Shown here: positions 1 through 6,541 of the stretch, in pieces
Position numbering within the stretch: the stretch's first letter is position 1
Layout of the letters: every line of letters begins with the position of its first letter
From: GWC2-45-19 sp964358085
GTDB taxonomy: Bacteria; Patescibacteriota; Microgenomatia; CAZETR01; Amesbacteraceae
Length of the DNA stretch: 8,733 nt
Assembly (NCBI GenBank): GCA_964358085.1
Contig: CAYHNU010000027.1
Coordinates: forward strand, 1 to 8,733
Reading direction: 5' to 3'
The notes under the pieces: model-generated
Seen by the model: only the letters and a program-made list of their open reading frames with translations
The model's database searches: none
What the model was told of the DNA's origin: nothing
Program-made: the position numbers and the translations under genes

Positions 1-48
1 AAAATAGATACTAGAAATTAGAACTACAGCGATAAGCAAATACTTCAT
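1..48 (-). CDS. Exported or membrane protein, N-terminus only (partial)
   Basis: The first 16 codons of the next gene in the minus-strand cluster are present and then the window ends. The ATG overlaps the stop of the preceding gene in a TAATG arrangement, the same coupling seen between csoR and the cupredoxin gene. The readable peptide is MKYLLIAVVLISSIYF, a Lys followed by an unbroken hydrophobic run, which is what a signal peptide or an N-terminal anchor looks like. Many proteins in this cluster have such an N-terminus, so this is probably another exported component. Its function cannot be told from 16 residues. Confidence 0.7.
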   Translation of the reverse strand, partial: MKYLLIAVVLISSIYF

Positions 49-533
49 TATTCTTTGCAGCAATCAATTAATTGAGTGGTGAGATCCTCGATGGTCATGG
101 CCTTATCGATTTTTTTGACGCCTTTGAGATTTACTAGCTTCAGGCGTACTGCCCAAAAGAGTGAGTAAATTTTGTATGCTTGGGTAAAGGCTGTACTCGC
201 CTCGGTTTTTTTGCCGTCTGTCTGATACTTAGTGCCGACTTCGATGAGGCGCATTGTGGCCGCCAGTAAGTGCTTGGAAATGCACCAGGTTTCGCCTTCA
301 TTGACGGGAATCATTTTTGCTAGAAGTTGTTTTCTGACCTCCCGAGTTTGCTGAAGTAGATCCAAATATTCCGACTTGCCGGTTTTTTGAGAAGTAAAGA
401 AGAAATGTTCCTCCAGACTGATGAGGTTCATGACGGCGATACTCAAATCTTCTTCCAGTGACAGGTCGTAACCACCAGTAGCCTGAAGTTGCTTGATCTT
501 AGCCAGGAATTTCTGGAATTTATTTTCATCCAT
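48..533 (-). CDS. Conserved-looking helical cytoplasmic protein, function unknown
   Basis: A 161-residue protein with no signal peptide or membrane segment, rich in amphipathic helix. I chose the ATG at 533 (MDENKF) because the longer reading from 611 would run deep into the preceding membrane-protein gene, whereas this start leaves a 13-bp gap. There is no good Shine-Dalgarno, so translation may be coupled. Visible features are EEHFF at residues 41-45, WCISKH at 83-88, an EVGTK segment near 98-102, YSLFW at 123-127 and a C-terminal DCCKE. From memory these segments resemble a hypothetical protein recurrent in candidate-phyla genomes, but I cannot assign a Pfam name. Placement at the end of a copper cluster and the C84/H88 and C158/C159 residues make metal binding possible, not shown. 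Confidence 0.75.
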   Translation of the reverse strand: MDENKFQKFLAKIKQLQATGGYDLSLEEDLSIAVMNLISLEEHFFFTSQKTGKSEYLDLLQQTREVRKQLLAKMIPVNEGETWCISKHLLAATMRLIEVGTKYQTDGKKTEASTAFTQAYKIYSLFWAVRLKLVNLKGVKKIDKAMTIEDLTTQLIDCCKE

Positions 534-546
534 ACCGGCTACTAGT

Positions 547-810
547 TTACTTTTTGTCAAGCGCGTTGTAAATGACTGCAAAAGCATATCCGGCGACCCA
601 AGACAGGCCAATTGCAGTTGTTAGTCCCAGCAGGAAATTCCCTCGGGGGCTTCCCGTCCAGACAGTGCTGAAATCGATGCCGTGAATCCAACTTTGAGCT
701 ACCGCTTGGGATAGGTCAGGAAAAAGGGCAATCGCCAGAGAACAGAACACATACACTAACCCTATCAGCGATCCCGATGCATTTGCCAAGGCAGTTTTGT
801 TTAATTTCAA
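547..810 (-). CDS. Small two-TM membrane protein, DUF5676-like
   Basis: An 87-residue integral membrane protein with two hydrophobic helices (about 12-30 and 60-80) and a short loop carrying WIHGIDFS near residues 41-48. This layout, and the FAVIYN near the C-terminus, match the DUF5676 type of small membrane protein, which often sits beside metal-efflux genes; its biochemical role is unknown. The start is decided by the ribosome binding site: a perfect AGGAGG at 819-824 lies 8 nt before a TTG at 810-808. The earlier in-frame GTG at 819 shares a base with AGGAGG and is too close to be used. The resulting N-terminus, MKLNKTALA, also looks typical. It lies 16 nt after the preceding gene and 13 bp before the next. 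Confidence 0.8.
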   Translation of the reverse strand: MKLNKTALANASGSLIGLVYVFCSLAIALFPDLSQAVAQSWIHGIDFSTVWTGSPRGNFLLGLTTAIGLSWVAGYAFAVIYNALDKK

Positions 811-818
811 TTTACTCA

Positions 819-824
819 CCTCCT
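819..824 (-). promoter_or_regulatory. Shine-Dalgarno AGGAGG deciding a TTG start
   Basis: On the minus strand this reads AGGAGG and is followed by an 8-nt spacer and TTG. It is the strongest ribosome binding site in the cluster and moves the start of the 2-TM gene three codons downstream of the GTG at 819. Most other genes here have overlaps or no leader instead. Confidence 0.75.
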
Positions 825-826
825 AT

Positions 827-1720
827 TTAAACCCCACAGCCTGCTCCACCGGAGCCAGAAGCGGGTTGAACTTTGGAAAGAATCTGGCGGTAGCCGGAGG
901 AACTAGAATAAGTAGCTCCCAGAACTTCCTTCGGATTGACCTTGTCCCAGGGAATGTTTTGAGTGGCAAAATATTTGGCTAGGGTTAAGTAAGTGTCCGG
1001 AAACCAGTAGGCGTTGACCTGCAAAGCAACTTTGTACATATCTGATTCGGAGACATTATTGGCGGCCAAAAGCTGGAGCAAGCCCAACATGGCCATGCCG
1101 TGATTGCAGTCGGGGAAATAGGTAGAATTATCGCAACAAGGCCGGTAGATGTTTTTGGCAACCTGGGCGACCAGTTCGTCCTGCTCGACAGTTAACGGTA
1201 CCAGGCGGTATTTGGAATAATATGCCATGGCGTCGCCTTTAGCCAAGGTCCAACCACCTGTAGAGGCAAAATTGCCGGCACCACCGTATTGTTTGTCCAC
1301 CATAGGGCCAGTGTCAAGGGCGGAATTTTTGTTGGCCAGACCAAAAGCCCACAGCAAGTTGAGAATAAGATTTGAATTTTGGGGAGTAATGCGGATAGAA
1401 GTGTTGTCAGCTGAATCGAGAAGTTTGGCGTCCTCTCCCAGGCCGCCCCGTTGAGCGTAAAGCTCGTCAAATTTAGCGCGGTTGATAACTCCCAATTTGA
1501 TTAACTGCATTCCCAGATCTTTCCAAATGATGGGCAGGACTATGCCTCCCTTTGGCAACACTTGGTTTTCGTCAACTACCGGGATGGGTGTTGGTTTAGG
1601 AGCAAAAAGTTGAGAGATAAGAGGTTTTCTGGAAACGGAAAAGTTGAAGTTATATGAGGCTCCCATGATGAATGCGCCGACGGCGACAACCAGAAGCAGT
1701 GGAATATACCAGTTTTTCAT
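827..1720 (-). CDS. Membrane-anchored orphan protein with CC...CxH motif
   Basis: A 297-residue protein whose N-terminus (residues 4-22) is a single hydrophobic anchor, followed by a Pro-rich linker (40-48) and a mostly helical domain expected outside the membrane. The striking part is residues 192-211: RPCCDNSTYFPDCNHGMAML, holding C195, C196, C205, H207 and M209/M211. A second cysteine, C295, sits in the C-terminal tail GSGGAGCGV. The cluster Cys-Cys-x8-Cys-x-His is suitable for Cu or Zn binding or for thiol exchange. The gene starts in an ATGA overlap with the CcdA-like gene before it, so the two are probably co-translated, and this protein may be a partner of that transporter. I do not recognise the family. 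Reading frame intact. Confidence 0.85.
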   Translation of the reverse strand: MKNWYIPLLLVVAVGAFIMGASYNFNFSVSRKPLISQLFAPKPTPIPVVDENQVLPKGGIVLPIIWKDLGMQLIKLGVINRAKFDELYAQRGGLGEDAKLLDSADNTSIRITPQNSNLILNLLWAFGLANKNSALDTGPMVDKQYGGAGNFASTGGWTLAKGDAMAYYSKYRLVPLTVEQDELVAQVAKNIYRPCCDNSTYFPDCNHGMAMLGLLQLLAANNVSESDMYKVALQVNAYWFPDTYLTLAKYFATQNIPWDKVNPKEVLGATYSSSSGYRQILSKVQPASGSGGAGCGV

Positions 1721-2499
1721 ATGAGAAGAATAACCAAACCCAGAGCAACTAACAAGAGACTACCCACGAGCTCCAGACGCGAGGAGTTGGCACGGCGCCA
1801 GGATTTGACGACGGAGTGCAATTCGGGCTGGGAAGCCAGACCCAGAATGACGACTAAGGGAGAAACAAAGATCAGGTTGTAGAGCAGGAGATATCCTAGG
1901 CCTGAAGTGTAAGTGCCCCGGTCGTGTAATAGACCCAGGATCATCAGGTACGGCCCGCCGGTGCAGGGAAATTCACACAAACCTACCAGAACTCCTAAGG
2001 CAAAAGCGGCCGGTAAGGTGGCCCGGTGCATAAGAGAGGCAATGCGGGAATGGGCAAATGAAGGAATTTTAAGCTTGATGGGGAATTTGGGAAAGAAGTG
2101 ATTGATAAGATTGATAACCCCCCAGCCTACCAAAATAGTCGCCCCCACTTTGCCCATGAAGTTGGGGGTGTTGAACAGATGCAAAGCCTGAAGCAGGCCC
2201 AGACCAATGAGAATGTAAACGATGAAAATTCCCAAAATATACACTCCGCCGATTTTGAAAATTTCGGTGCGGGAGCGGCCCAGACTAAAAAGAAAAGCAA
2301 TAGTGAGAAGCAGGATGGAAAAAGCGCAGGGGTTGATACTATCTATAAGAGAAGAGATTATGACCAAAGGCAAGAGCCACTGGCCGCCCCGACTCATTGT
2401 CCAGAGAAGCTGGGTGCCGACAGGTGCAAATCGGAAGAAGAGAAACACCACAAGCAAAATTAAAGAGGCAGTGATTAAAATCTTGAGTTTGGAGTTCAT
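1717..2499 (-). CDS. CcdA/DsbD-like transmembrane thiol-electron transporter (second copy)
   Basis: A 260-residue polytopic protein with about seven hydrophobic helices (roughly 5-24, 42-70, 84-108, 117-135, 163-191, 200-222, 243-260). Two conserved-looking cysteine sites lie inside helices: INPCAF with C58 and LCEFPCTGGPY with C175 and C179. In the CcdA/DsbD transmembrane family (PF02683 type), one Cys near a Pro in each half forms the pair that passes electrons from cytoplasmic thioredoxin to exported thiol proteins; NPC and PCTGGPY match that pattern. No c-type cytochrome gene is visible, so maturation of cytochrome c is not the likely job. ATGA overlaps on both sides link it to the DUF1573-like and orphan Cys proteins, which could be its clients. 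Confidence 0.88.
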   Translation of the reverse strand: MNSKLKILITASLILLVVFLFFRFAPVGTQLLWTMSRGGQWLLPLVIISSLIDSINPCAFSILLLTIAFLFSLGRSRTEIFKIGGVYILGIFIVYILIGLGLLQALHLFNTPNFMGKVGATILVGWGVINLINHFFPKFPIKLKIPSFAHSRIASLMHRATLPAAFALGVLVGLCEFPCTGGPYLMILGLLHDRGTYTSGLGYLLLYNLIFVSPLVVILGLASQPELHSVVKSWRRANSSRLELVGSLLLVALGLVILLI

Positions 2500-2990
2500 G
2501 GTGTAACAAGGGCTTTAAAAGATAACTGTAACGGAGATTGGCCGTTTTGTTCAATAGTCACTTGACGTTCGATAACGCCTACGCCGGCTGGGCCATGAGC
2601 AGCGGGGTCAAATATAACCTCAACAACGGCTTCTTGGCCAGGGTCGATCTGGACGGCCAGGCTGGGAATGGCAGTGTGACCCGGCATGCCGATAGGTCCC
2701 CAGGTCTGACCGGCAACGGTTAATTTGGCTTTGGTACACATGCAGGAAGTAAACATTTTGGTGACGATGGCCGGGGTAGAGCCGGAGTTGGTGAGAGCAA
2801 ACTTGCGGGAGACTAAACCTTTGGCCATGGATACCGAACCGAAATCATAAAACGACTCGCCGGCGGTCAATTGGCCGGTGGATTGAGGATTGACCGCAAC
2901 TTGCGGCTGGGAGCGGGATAGGAAAAAAAGTCCACCGAAGAGAAGAGCAAATGTGGCGACGGCTCCGATGATGATAACCTTGGGACTCAT
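2496..2990 (-). CDS. Membrane-anchored DUF1573-like protein
   Basis: A 164-residue protein with an N-terminal anchor or signal (residues 4-24) and a single Ig-like beta domain facing outward. Residues 48-87 follow the DUF1573 pattern: YDFGSVS, then a KFALTNSGSTPAIVTK strand, then TSCMCTKA. PGQEAVVEVIFDP (117-129), H132 and RQVTIEQNG (142-150) complete the fold. DUF1573 proteins usually carry SCGCT at this spot; here it is SCMCT (C83, C85), so the Gly is replaced by Met, which could be a soft-metal ligand. The function of the family is unsettled; the vicinal-type cysteines suggest thiol exchange or Cu(I) binding. ATGA overlap with copA upstream and with the CcdA-like gene downstream implies one transcript and coupled translation. 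Confidence 0.88.
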   Translation of the reverse strand: MSPKVIIIGAVATFALLFGGLFFLSRSQPQVAVNPQSTGQLTAGESFYDFGSVSMAKGLVSRKFALTNSGSTPAIVTKMFTSCMCTKAKLTVAGQTWGPIGMPGHTAIPSLAVQIDPGQEAVVEVIFDPAAHGPAGVGVIERQVTIEQNGQSPLQLSFKALVTP

Positions 2991-5098
2991 GTGAAGCGGA
3001 CACGCTTGAGTAACAAAGAATTGCCGACGACGGAAACTGAAGAAAAGGCCATAGCGGCAGCTGCCAATATGGGGTTAAGCAAACCAATGGCGGCTGCGGG
3101 GATGAGAACGACATTGTAAATAAAGGCCCAGAAAAGATTGGTTTTGATGGTCCGGAGCGTAAAACGAGAGAGCTTGAGGGCCAAAGGAATAGAGCGTAGG
3201 TCTTTGTTGACCAGGGTAATGCCTGCGGCTTCGATGGCTACATCGGTACCGGTAGCCATGGCAATACCGATATTGGCCGCAGACAGAGCCGGGGCATCGT
3301 TGACGCCGTCGCCAACCATAGCCACGATTTTACCTTCAGATTGTAACTTCCTAATTGATTTCTCCTTGTCTGCCGGTATCACTTGGGCGAAATAGCGGTC
3401 GATACCAACTTGGCTGGCAATAGCCGCGGCGGTGGTGGGATTATCGCCGGTAATGAGAGAGGTGCCAATTTTTTGGCTGTGTAATTGAGAAACTGCCTCT
3501 GCGGCGGTGGGACGGAGAGTATCGGCAATGGCGATAACGCCTAAGATTTTTTCGACGGCGGCCAAAACCACGACCGTCTTGCCTTGTTTTTCCAGCCTGG
3601 CCACGTCCGCAGGAACATTAGAAAAAAGAGACGGTGTGCCTAGAGTATATTTGATTTGGGAAATAGTTCCCTCTACTCCCCGGCCGGCTAGATTTTTGAA
3701 ACCGGTGACGGGCAAGAGTTTAAGGGCGGTTTTAGTAGCGGCGGCGACAATAGCGGCGGCCAGGGGATGTTCAGAATTGACATCTAAACTGGCAGCCAAC
3801 GCTAGTAAATCGTTATTAGTTACTTGGTTACTTGGTACGATGTCAGTGACGACTGGCTTACCCTCGGTAAGAGTGCCGGTTTTATCGAAAACTACGTGGC
3901 TGACTTTGTAAGCGATTTCTAAGTTCTCGGCGTCTTTGATAAGAATACCTTTTTGGGCGGCCAGGCCGGTACCCACTACCAGGGCGGTGGGGGTGGCCAG
4001 TCCCAGGGCGCAGGGGCAGGCGATAATCAAAACCGCTATGGCACTCAGCATGGCGGGCAAAAAGCCGACCATGACGTACCAGCCGGCGAAAGTAGCCACG
4101 GCAATCATTAACACTGCCGGGACAAAATAGCTGGAAATGACATCGACCAATTTTTGGATGGGAGCCCGGGAAGCCTGGGCCTGTTCAACTAGCCGGATTA
4201 TCTGGGCCAGCATGGTAGCAGAGCCAACTTTGGTGGCTGAGAGGAGAATGGCGCCGCTAGTGTTGAGTGTCCCACCAATAACCAGATCGCCCGTATGTTT
4301 ATAAACAGGGATGCTTTCTCCCGTAACCATGGATTCATCTATGCTTGTCTCTCCGGAGATAACTTTCCCGTCGACCGGCACTTTTTCCCCAGGACGGAGG
4401 CGGATTTGATCCCCAATCTGGACCTCGGAAATGGCTAAATCAACCTCCTGGCCATCTCTGATAACCCGGGCGGTTTTGGGCTGGAGTTGGATGAGTTTTT
4501 TAATTGCCTCAGAAGTTTTGCCTTTGGCCCGGGCCTCCAGCCACTTGCCCAAAATAATCAGGGCGATAATGGTCATGCTGGTATCAAAATAGGGCATTCC
4601 TGAAACCTTTCCAAAAGTGACGGCAGCGGAATAAATGTAGGCTACGGTGGTACCCAGAACTATGAGAGTGTCCATGTTCGCGGCCCGATGCCGGAGACTG
4701 GCCCAGGTAGTTCGGTAAAAATCCCAGGCGGCCCAGAACTGGACGACGGAGGCTAAAATCATCTGGATATAAAAATTGAGATGACCTATAAAAGTACCCC
4801 ATAGGACAAAAACGGCAAAGACAGCAGACACGATGAATTTTATAAACAAATCGTTTGTTTGACGATCTTTGTCGTTAGAATTGGTGGAATAACCAAGATT
4901 GGCAATAATTTGGGAAATTTTATCTAAGGTAATCTGGGCGGGGTCAAATTTAATCTGGGCTTTTTCGGTAGCGTAGTTAACGTCGGCGGAAGCTACGCCG
5001 GGAGTACGACGCAAGACTTTACTGATAGTAGCGGCACAGCTGGCACAGTGCATTCCAGAAATATTCAGAGAACAGCTAGTTGGCAATGATTTGGCCAT
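2987..5098 (-). CDS. copA: Cu+-exporting P1B-type ATPase CopA
   Basis: A complete 703-residue copper pump of the P1B-1 class. One N-terminal heavy-metal-associated domain carries GMHCASC (C18, C21). Eight membrane helices can be drawn (about 84-103, 108-125, 144-163, 171-186, 322-343, 347-375, 648-668, 673-692). Catalytic and transport motifs all stand: TGES at 259-262, CPC at 361-363, the phosphorylated D405 in DKTGTLTEG, SEHPLA at 442-447, GDGVNDAP at 596-603, YN at 661-662 and MAFSS at 683-687. YN plus MxxSS is the signature for Cu(I) rather than Zn or Cd. It uses ATP to move Cu(I) out of the cytoplasm. The start overlaps the cupredoxin gene by 23 bp and lacks a clear Shine-Dalgarno; the next Met is inside the metal site, so 5098 is the sensible start. 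Confidence 0.97.
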   Translation of the reverse strand: MAKSLPTSCSLNISGMHCASCAATISKVLRRTPGVASADVNYATEKAQIKFDPAQITLDKISQIIANLGYSTNSNDKDRQTNDLFIKFIVSAVFAVFVLWGTFIGHLNFYIQMILASVVQFWAAWDFYRTTWASLRHRAANMDTLIVLGTTVAYIYSAAVTFGKVSGMPYFDTSMTIIALIILGKWLEARAKGKTSEAIKKLIQLQPKTARVIRDGQEVDLAISEVQIGDQIRLRPGEKVPVDGKVISGETSIDESMVTGESIPVYKHTGDLVIGGTLNTSGAILLSATKVGSATMLAQIIRLVEQAQASRAPIQKLVDVISSYFVPAVLMIAVATFAGWYVMVGFLPAMLSAIAVLIIACPCALGLATPTALVVGTGLAAQKGILIKDAENLEIAYKVSHVVFDKTGTLTEGKPVVTDIVPSNQVTNNDLLALAASLDVNSEHPLAAAIVAAATKTALKLLPVTGFKNLAGRGVEGTISQIKYTLGTPSLFSNVPADVARLEKQGKTVVVLAAVEKILGVIAIADTLRPTAAEAVSQLHSQKIGTSLITGDNPTTAAAIASQVGIDRYFAQVIPADKEKSIRKLQSEGKIVAMVGDGVNDAPALSAANIGIAMATGTDVAIEAAGITLVNKDLRSIPLALKLSRFTLRTIKTNLFWAFIYNVVLIPAAAIGLLNPILAAAAMAFSSVSVVGNSLLLKRVRFT

Positions 5099-5435
5099 GA
5101 TACATGTTCATGCCGCAATGAAATCCATAGCGGCCTGGTTTAGTAATAGTAATTGTGAACGTAACAGGGGTATTCAATGCTAGAGTTTTTTTGATTTTTA
5201 GATCGGGAATGACGAATTCTTCAAGACAATCGGAGGGGTCGGTACGGGTAAGGGTGAGTTTTACGGGTTTGCCAACCGGGACCGTCAGTGAATCCGGGGA
5301 GTAACCGCCGGAGACGGTGATTTTGATATCGGTAGAAATTTCGGAGGGCTTTTCTTTTTTACCCAAAAAGAACCAATAAATAAGGCCTATTAGGCCGGTT
5401 GATCCAATTAATACGATCCACTTGTCTATGCTCAT
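5076..5435 (-). CDS. Membrane-anchored cupredoxin-like copper protein
   Basis: A 119-residue protein: an N-terminal helix (about 6-24) anchors a small beta-sandwich of the cupredoxin type (cf. Cupredoxin_1, PF13473). The GYSPDSLTVPVGKPVKLTLT segment at 44-63 and the PGRYGFHCGMNMYHG segment at 100-114 are the family hallmarks; candidate copper ligands are C70, H106, C107, M109 and M111. The usual N-terminal-side His ligand is not obvious and C70 occupies that area. Lying directly before copA, with a TAATG start on csoR and a 23-bp overlap into copA, it most likely binds copper at the outer membrane face as acceptor or donor for the pump. A redox role is possible but not shown. Confidence 0.9.
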   Translation of the reverse strand: MSIDKWIVLIGSTGLIGLIYWFFLGKKEKPSEISTDIKITVSGGYSPDSLTVPVGKPVKLTLTRTDPSDCLEEFVIPDLKIKKTLALNTPVTFTITITKPGRYGFHCGMNMYHGQIIAN

Positions 5436-5683
5436 TATTTTTTCTTAAACACTTTGATAACTTCGGCTATGGCTTGGTCTTTTTTATCGCCGCGCACAGC
5501 GTCGGCAACACAAGTTTTGAGATGATTTTCTAAAATTATAACGTCCACTTGTTTTAAGGCGGCCTGAACAGCCTGCGATTGGTTCAAGATATCTATGCAA
5601 TAGTCACCATTCTGAACCATGCGGATAACCTTGTCCAGGTGTCCTTTGGCAATTTTTAACCTATGAGTGGTATCTCCATACAT
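5435..5683 (-). CDS. csoR: Copper-sensing transcriptional repressor CsoR
   Basis: An 82-residue all-helical DUF156/CsoR-family repressor. The Cu(I) site is intact: C29, H54 and C58 have the same spacing (25 and 4) as C36, H61 and C65 of Mycobacterium tuberculosis CsoR. The second-shell residues also match: Y28 for Y35, and E74 for E81. This points to copper rather than nickel (RcnR), formaldehyde (FrmR) or persulfide (CstR) sensing. Apo-protein binds a G/C-tract operator and Cu(I) releases it. A fitting operator lies directly upstream, inside the promoter at 5690-5719, so autoregulation is expected. The predicted -10 ends 6 nt before the ATG, so the mRNA may start at or next to the start codon, and no Shine-Dalgarno is present. 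Confidence 0.95.
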   Translation of the reverse strand: MYGDTTHRLKIAKGHLDKVIRMVQNGDYCIDILNQSQAVQAALKQVDVIILENHLKTCVADAVRGDKKDQAIAEVIKVFKKK

Positions 5684-5687
5684 AGGA

Positions 5688-6155
5688 TTATTTTAACCCC
5701 CCCGGGGGGGATTGGTCAAGTAGATTCCAACGTAAACTAATCTCTTTTGTATTGTCAGTAGTCTGAACGGTGAGTTCAATGAAAGCAGGGCGTGGAGTAA
5801 GGGGAGAAAACTTGAGTGTACCTTCGCGGTGATGACCTCCGGGTGAAGCACCTTCCCACTGTGTGGATTTGTATTCACTGCCTTTATTGTCAACCAGACG
5901 AATAGTGGATACCAAATCTTGATCCAAACTTCCGGTATGAGTGTCCAGAATAATCTCAAAATCCCAAGTGGTAGCTCGTGTGGTTAAATCTTTGGGTGTC
6001 ATTTTATATGTCACGTTTCCATCGGTGAGTGTTTGTGTTTGTAGAATTGTTTGCTCGCTAACTTGGTTTACAACATTATTGGAAATGACATAATACAAAG
6101 CTACACCAATAACTATGATGATTAGATTAAATATGATGACTTTTTGATATTTCAT
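5688..6155 (-). CDS. Membrane-anchored beta-rich protein with GGHHR motif
   Basis: A 155-residue protein with one N-terminal membrane helix (about 6-25) and a beta-rich outer domain. The recognisable stretch is WDFEIILDTHTGSL (64-77), then TQWEGASPGGHHREGTLKF (98-116) and a terminal strand ISLRWNL (139-145). I have an impression of similar WDFE...THS...GGHHR...FxW proteins near metal genes in other bacteria but cannot name the family. D71, H73, H108 and H109 are candidate metal ligands. It overlaps the preceding gene by 29 bp and has no Shine-Dalgarno. Its last codons carry the csoR operator and promoter, so the tail SPPGGLK may be shaped by DNA binding more than by protein function. Confidence 0.82.
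   Translation of the reverse strand: MKYQKVIIFNLIIIVIGVALYYVISNNVVNQVSEQTILQTQTLTDGNVTYKMTPKDLTTRATTWDFEIILDTHTGSLDQDLVSTIRLVDNKGSEYKSTQWEGASPGGHHREGTLKFSPLTPRPAFIELTVQTTDNTKEISLRWNLLDQSPPGGLK
5690..5719 (-). promoter_or_regulatory. Promoter of csoR-copA half-operon with embedded operator
   Basis: On the minus strand: TTGACC (5719-5714), an 18-bp spacer, then TAAAAT (5695-5690), five of six matches to each sigma-70 hexamer. The spacer is almost wholly filled by the C7G7 palindrome. The -10 overlaps the stop codon of the preceding gene and ends 6 nt before the csoR ATG. The same architecture recurs at 8002-8031, which makes chance unlikely. Confidence 0.8.
5697..5710. promoter_or_regulatory. 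Predicted CsoR operator (C7G7 palindrome)
   Basis: Seven C followed by seven G form a perfect 14-bp palindrome between the -35 and -10 of the csoR promoter. CsoR-family proteins bind G/C-tract inverted repeats, and the csoR gene begins 14 bp away. The site also encodes the end (Ser-Pro-Pro-Gly-Gly) of the upstream gene. Binding itself is inferred. Confidence 0.75.
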
Positions 6156-6531
6156 ACGCCATATACGCTATTCCGGCAAAGTTAAACATTAATCCTACCC
6201 AAAATAGTTGAATTTGATATTGGGAAATAACGGTGATAATTCCAACTGCTCCCAGAATAGGTAGAAAATTTACCAGATAATGAGCGCAGCAGGAAACCAT
6301 GGCCGCCGTGGAAGTGGCTCCGGATACGGCCAACACCCGCCCCGATGTTTTGAGATAACTATATAATCCGACCTGAATTCCAAAACCCACTGCCAGGGTG
6401 ACAAGATAGTACCAGAATTGGGAAAATTGATTGAGGGCAAAACTCCATCCAGAAACAAAGGTGGTAACGGCAAAATACACCGCTAATAAAATCAGTGCGG
6501 CCAATATGCCTTTGACAATTGCGCTCTTCAT
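6127..6531 (-). CDS. Small multi-TM protein with CCAHY motif, possible metal transporter
   Basis: A 134-residue membrane protein with four probable helices (about 7-26, 40-60, 66-102 as a long or split segment, 108-127). The long segment carries STAAMVSCCAHYLVNFLP with C81, C82 and H84, a vicinal Cys pair inside or at the membrane edge, followed by P91. A vicinal Cys pair in a small membrane protein recalls MerT-like mercury carriers, but the rest of the sequence does not clearly match MerT, so I leave the substrate open. It ends in SKSHHI, giving two more His on one face. The gene lies 10 bp after the redoxin gene and overlaps the next by 29 bp, so it belongs to the same transcript. Confidence 0.82.
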   Translation of the reverse strand: MKSAIVKGILAALILLAVYFAVTTFVSGWSFALNQFSQFWYYLVTLAVGFGIQVGLYSYLKTSGRVLAVSGATSTAAMVSCCAHYLVNFLPILGAVGIITVISQYQIQLFWVGLMFNFAGIAYMAYEISKSHHI

Positions 6532-6541
6532 GGGTCCGATG

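Noticed and set aside
534..611. Longer start for the 161-aa protein at 611
   Set aside because: It would overlap the preceding membrane-protein gene by 65 bp in another frame and there is no ribosome binding site; the ATG at 533 follows that gene neatly.
1913..2463. Plus-strand open frames opposite the second CcdA-like gene (1913-2101, 2098-2463, 2222-2506)
   Set aside because: Antisense shadows of a well-supported membrane-protein gene; compositions are Arg/Lys-rich low-quality readings with no motifs.
3813..3836. Near-tandem 'ttacttgg' repeat in copA
   Set aside because: Only about two short units within a coding region (around residues 421-428, a loop); it looks like chance codon similarity.
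3138..4130. Plus-strand open frames opposite copA
   Set aside because: copA is complete with all motifs in place; the antisense readings show no recognisable domain and have shadow-like composition.
5697..5710. C7G7 palindrome as a transcription terminator
   Set aside because: A palindrome with no loop cannot fold as a normal terminator hairpin, there is no T-tract after it, and its placement between -35 and -10 with a second copy at 8010-8022 fits an operator better.
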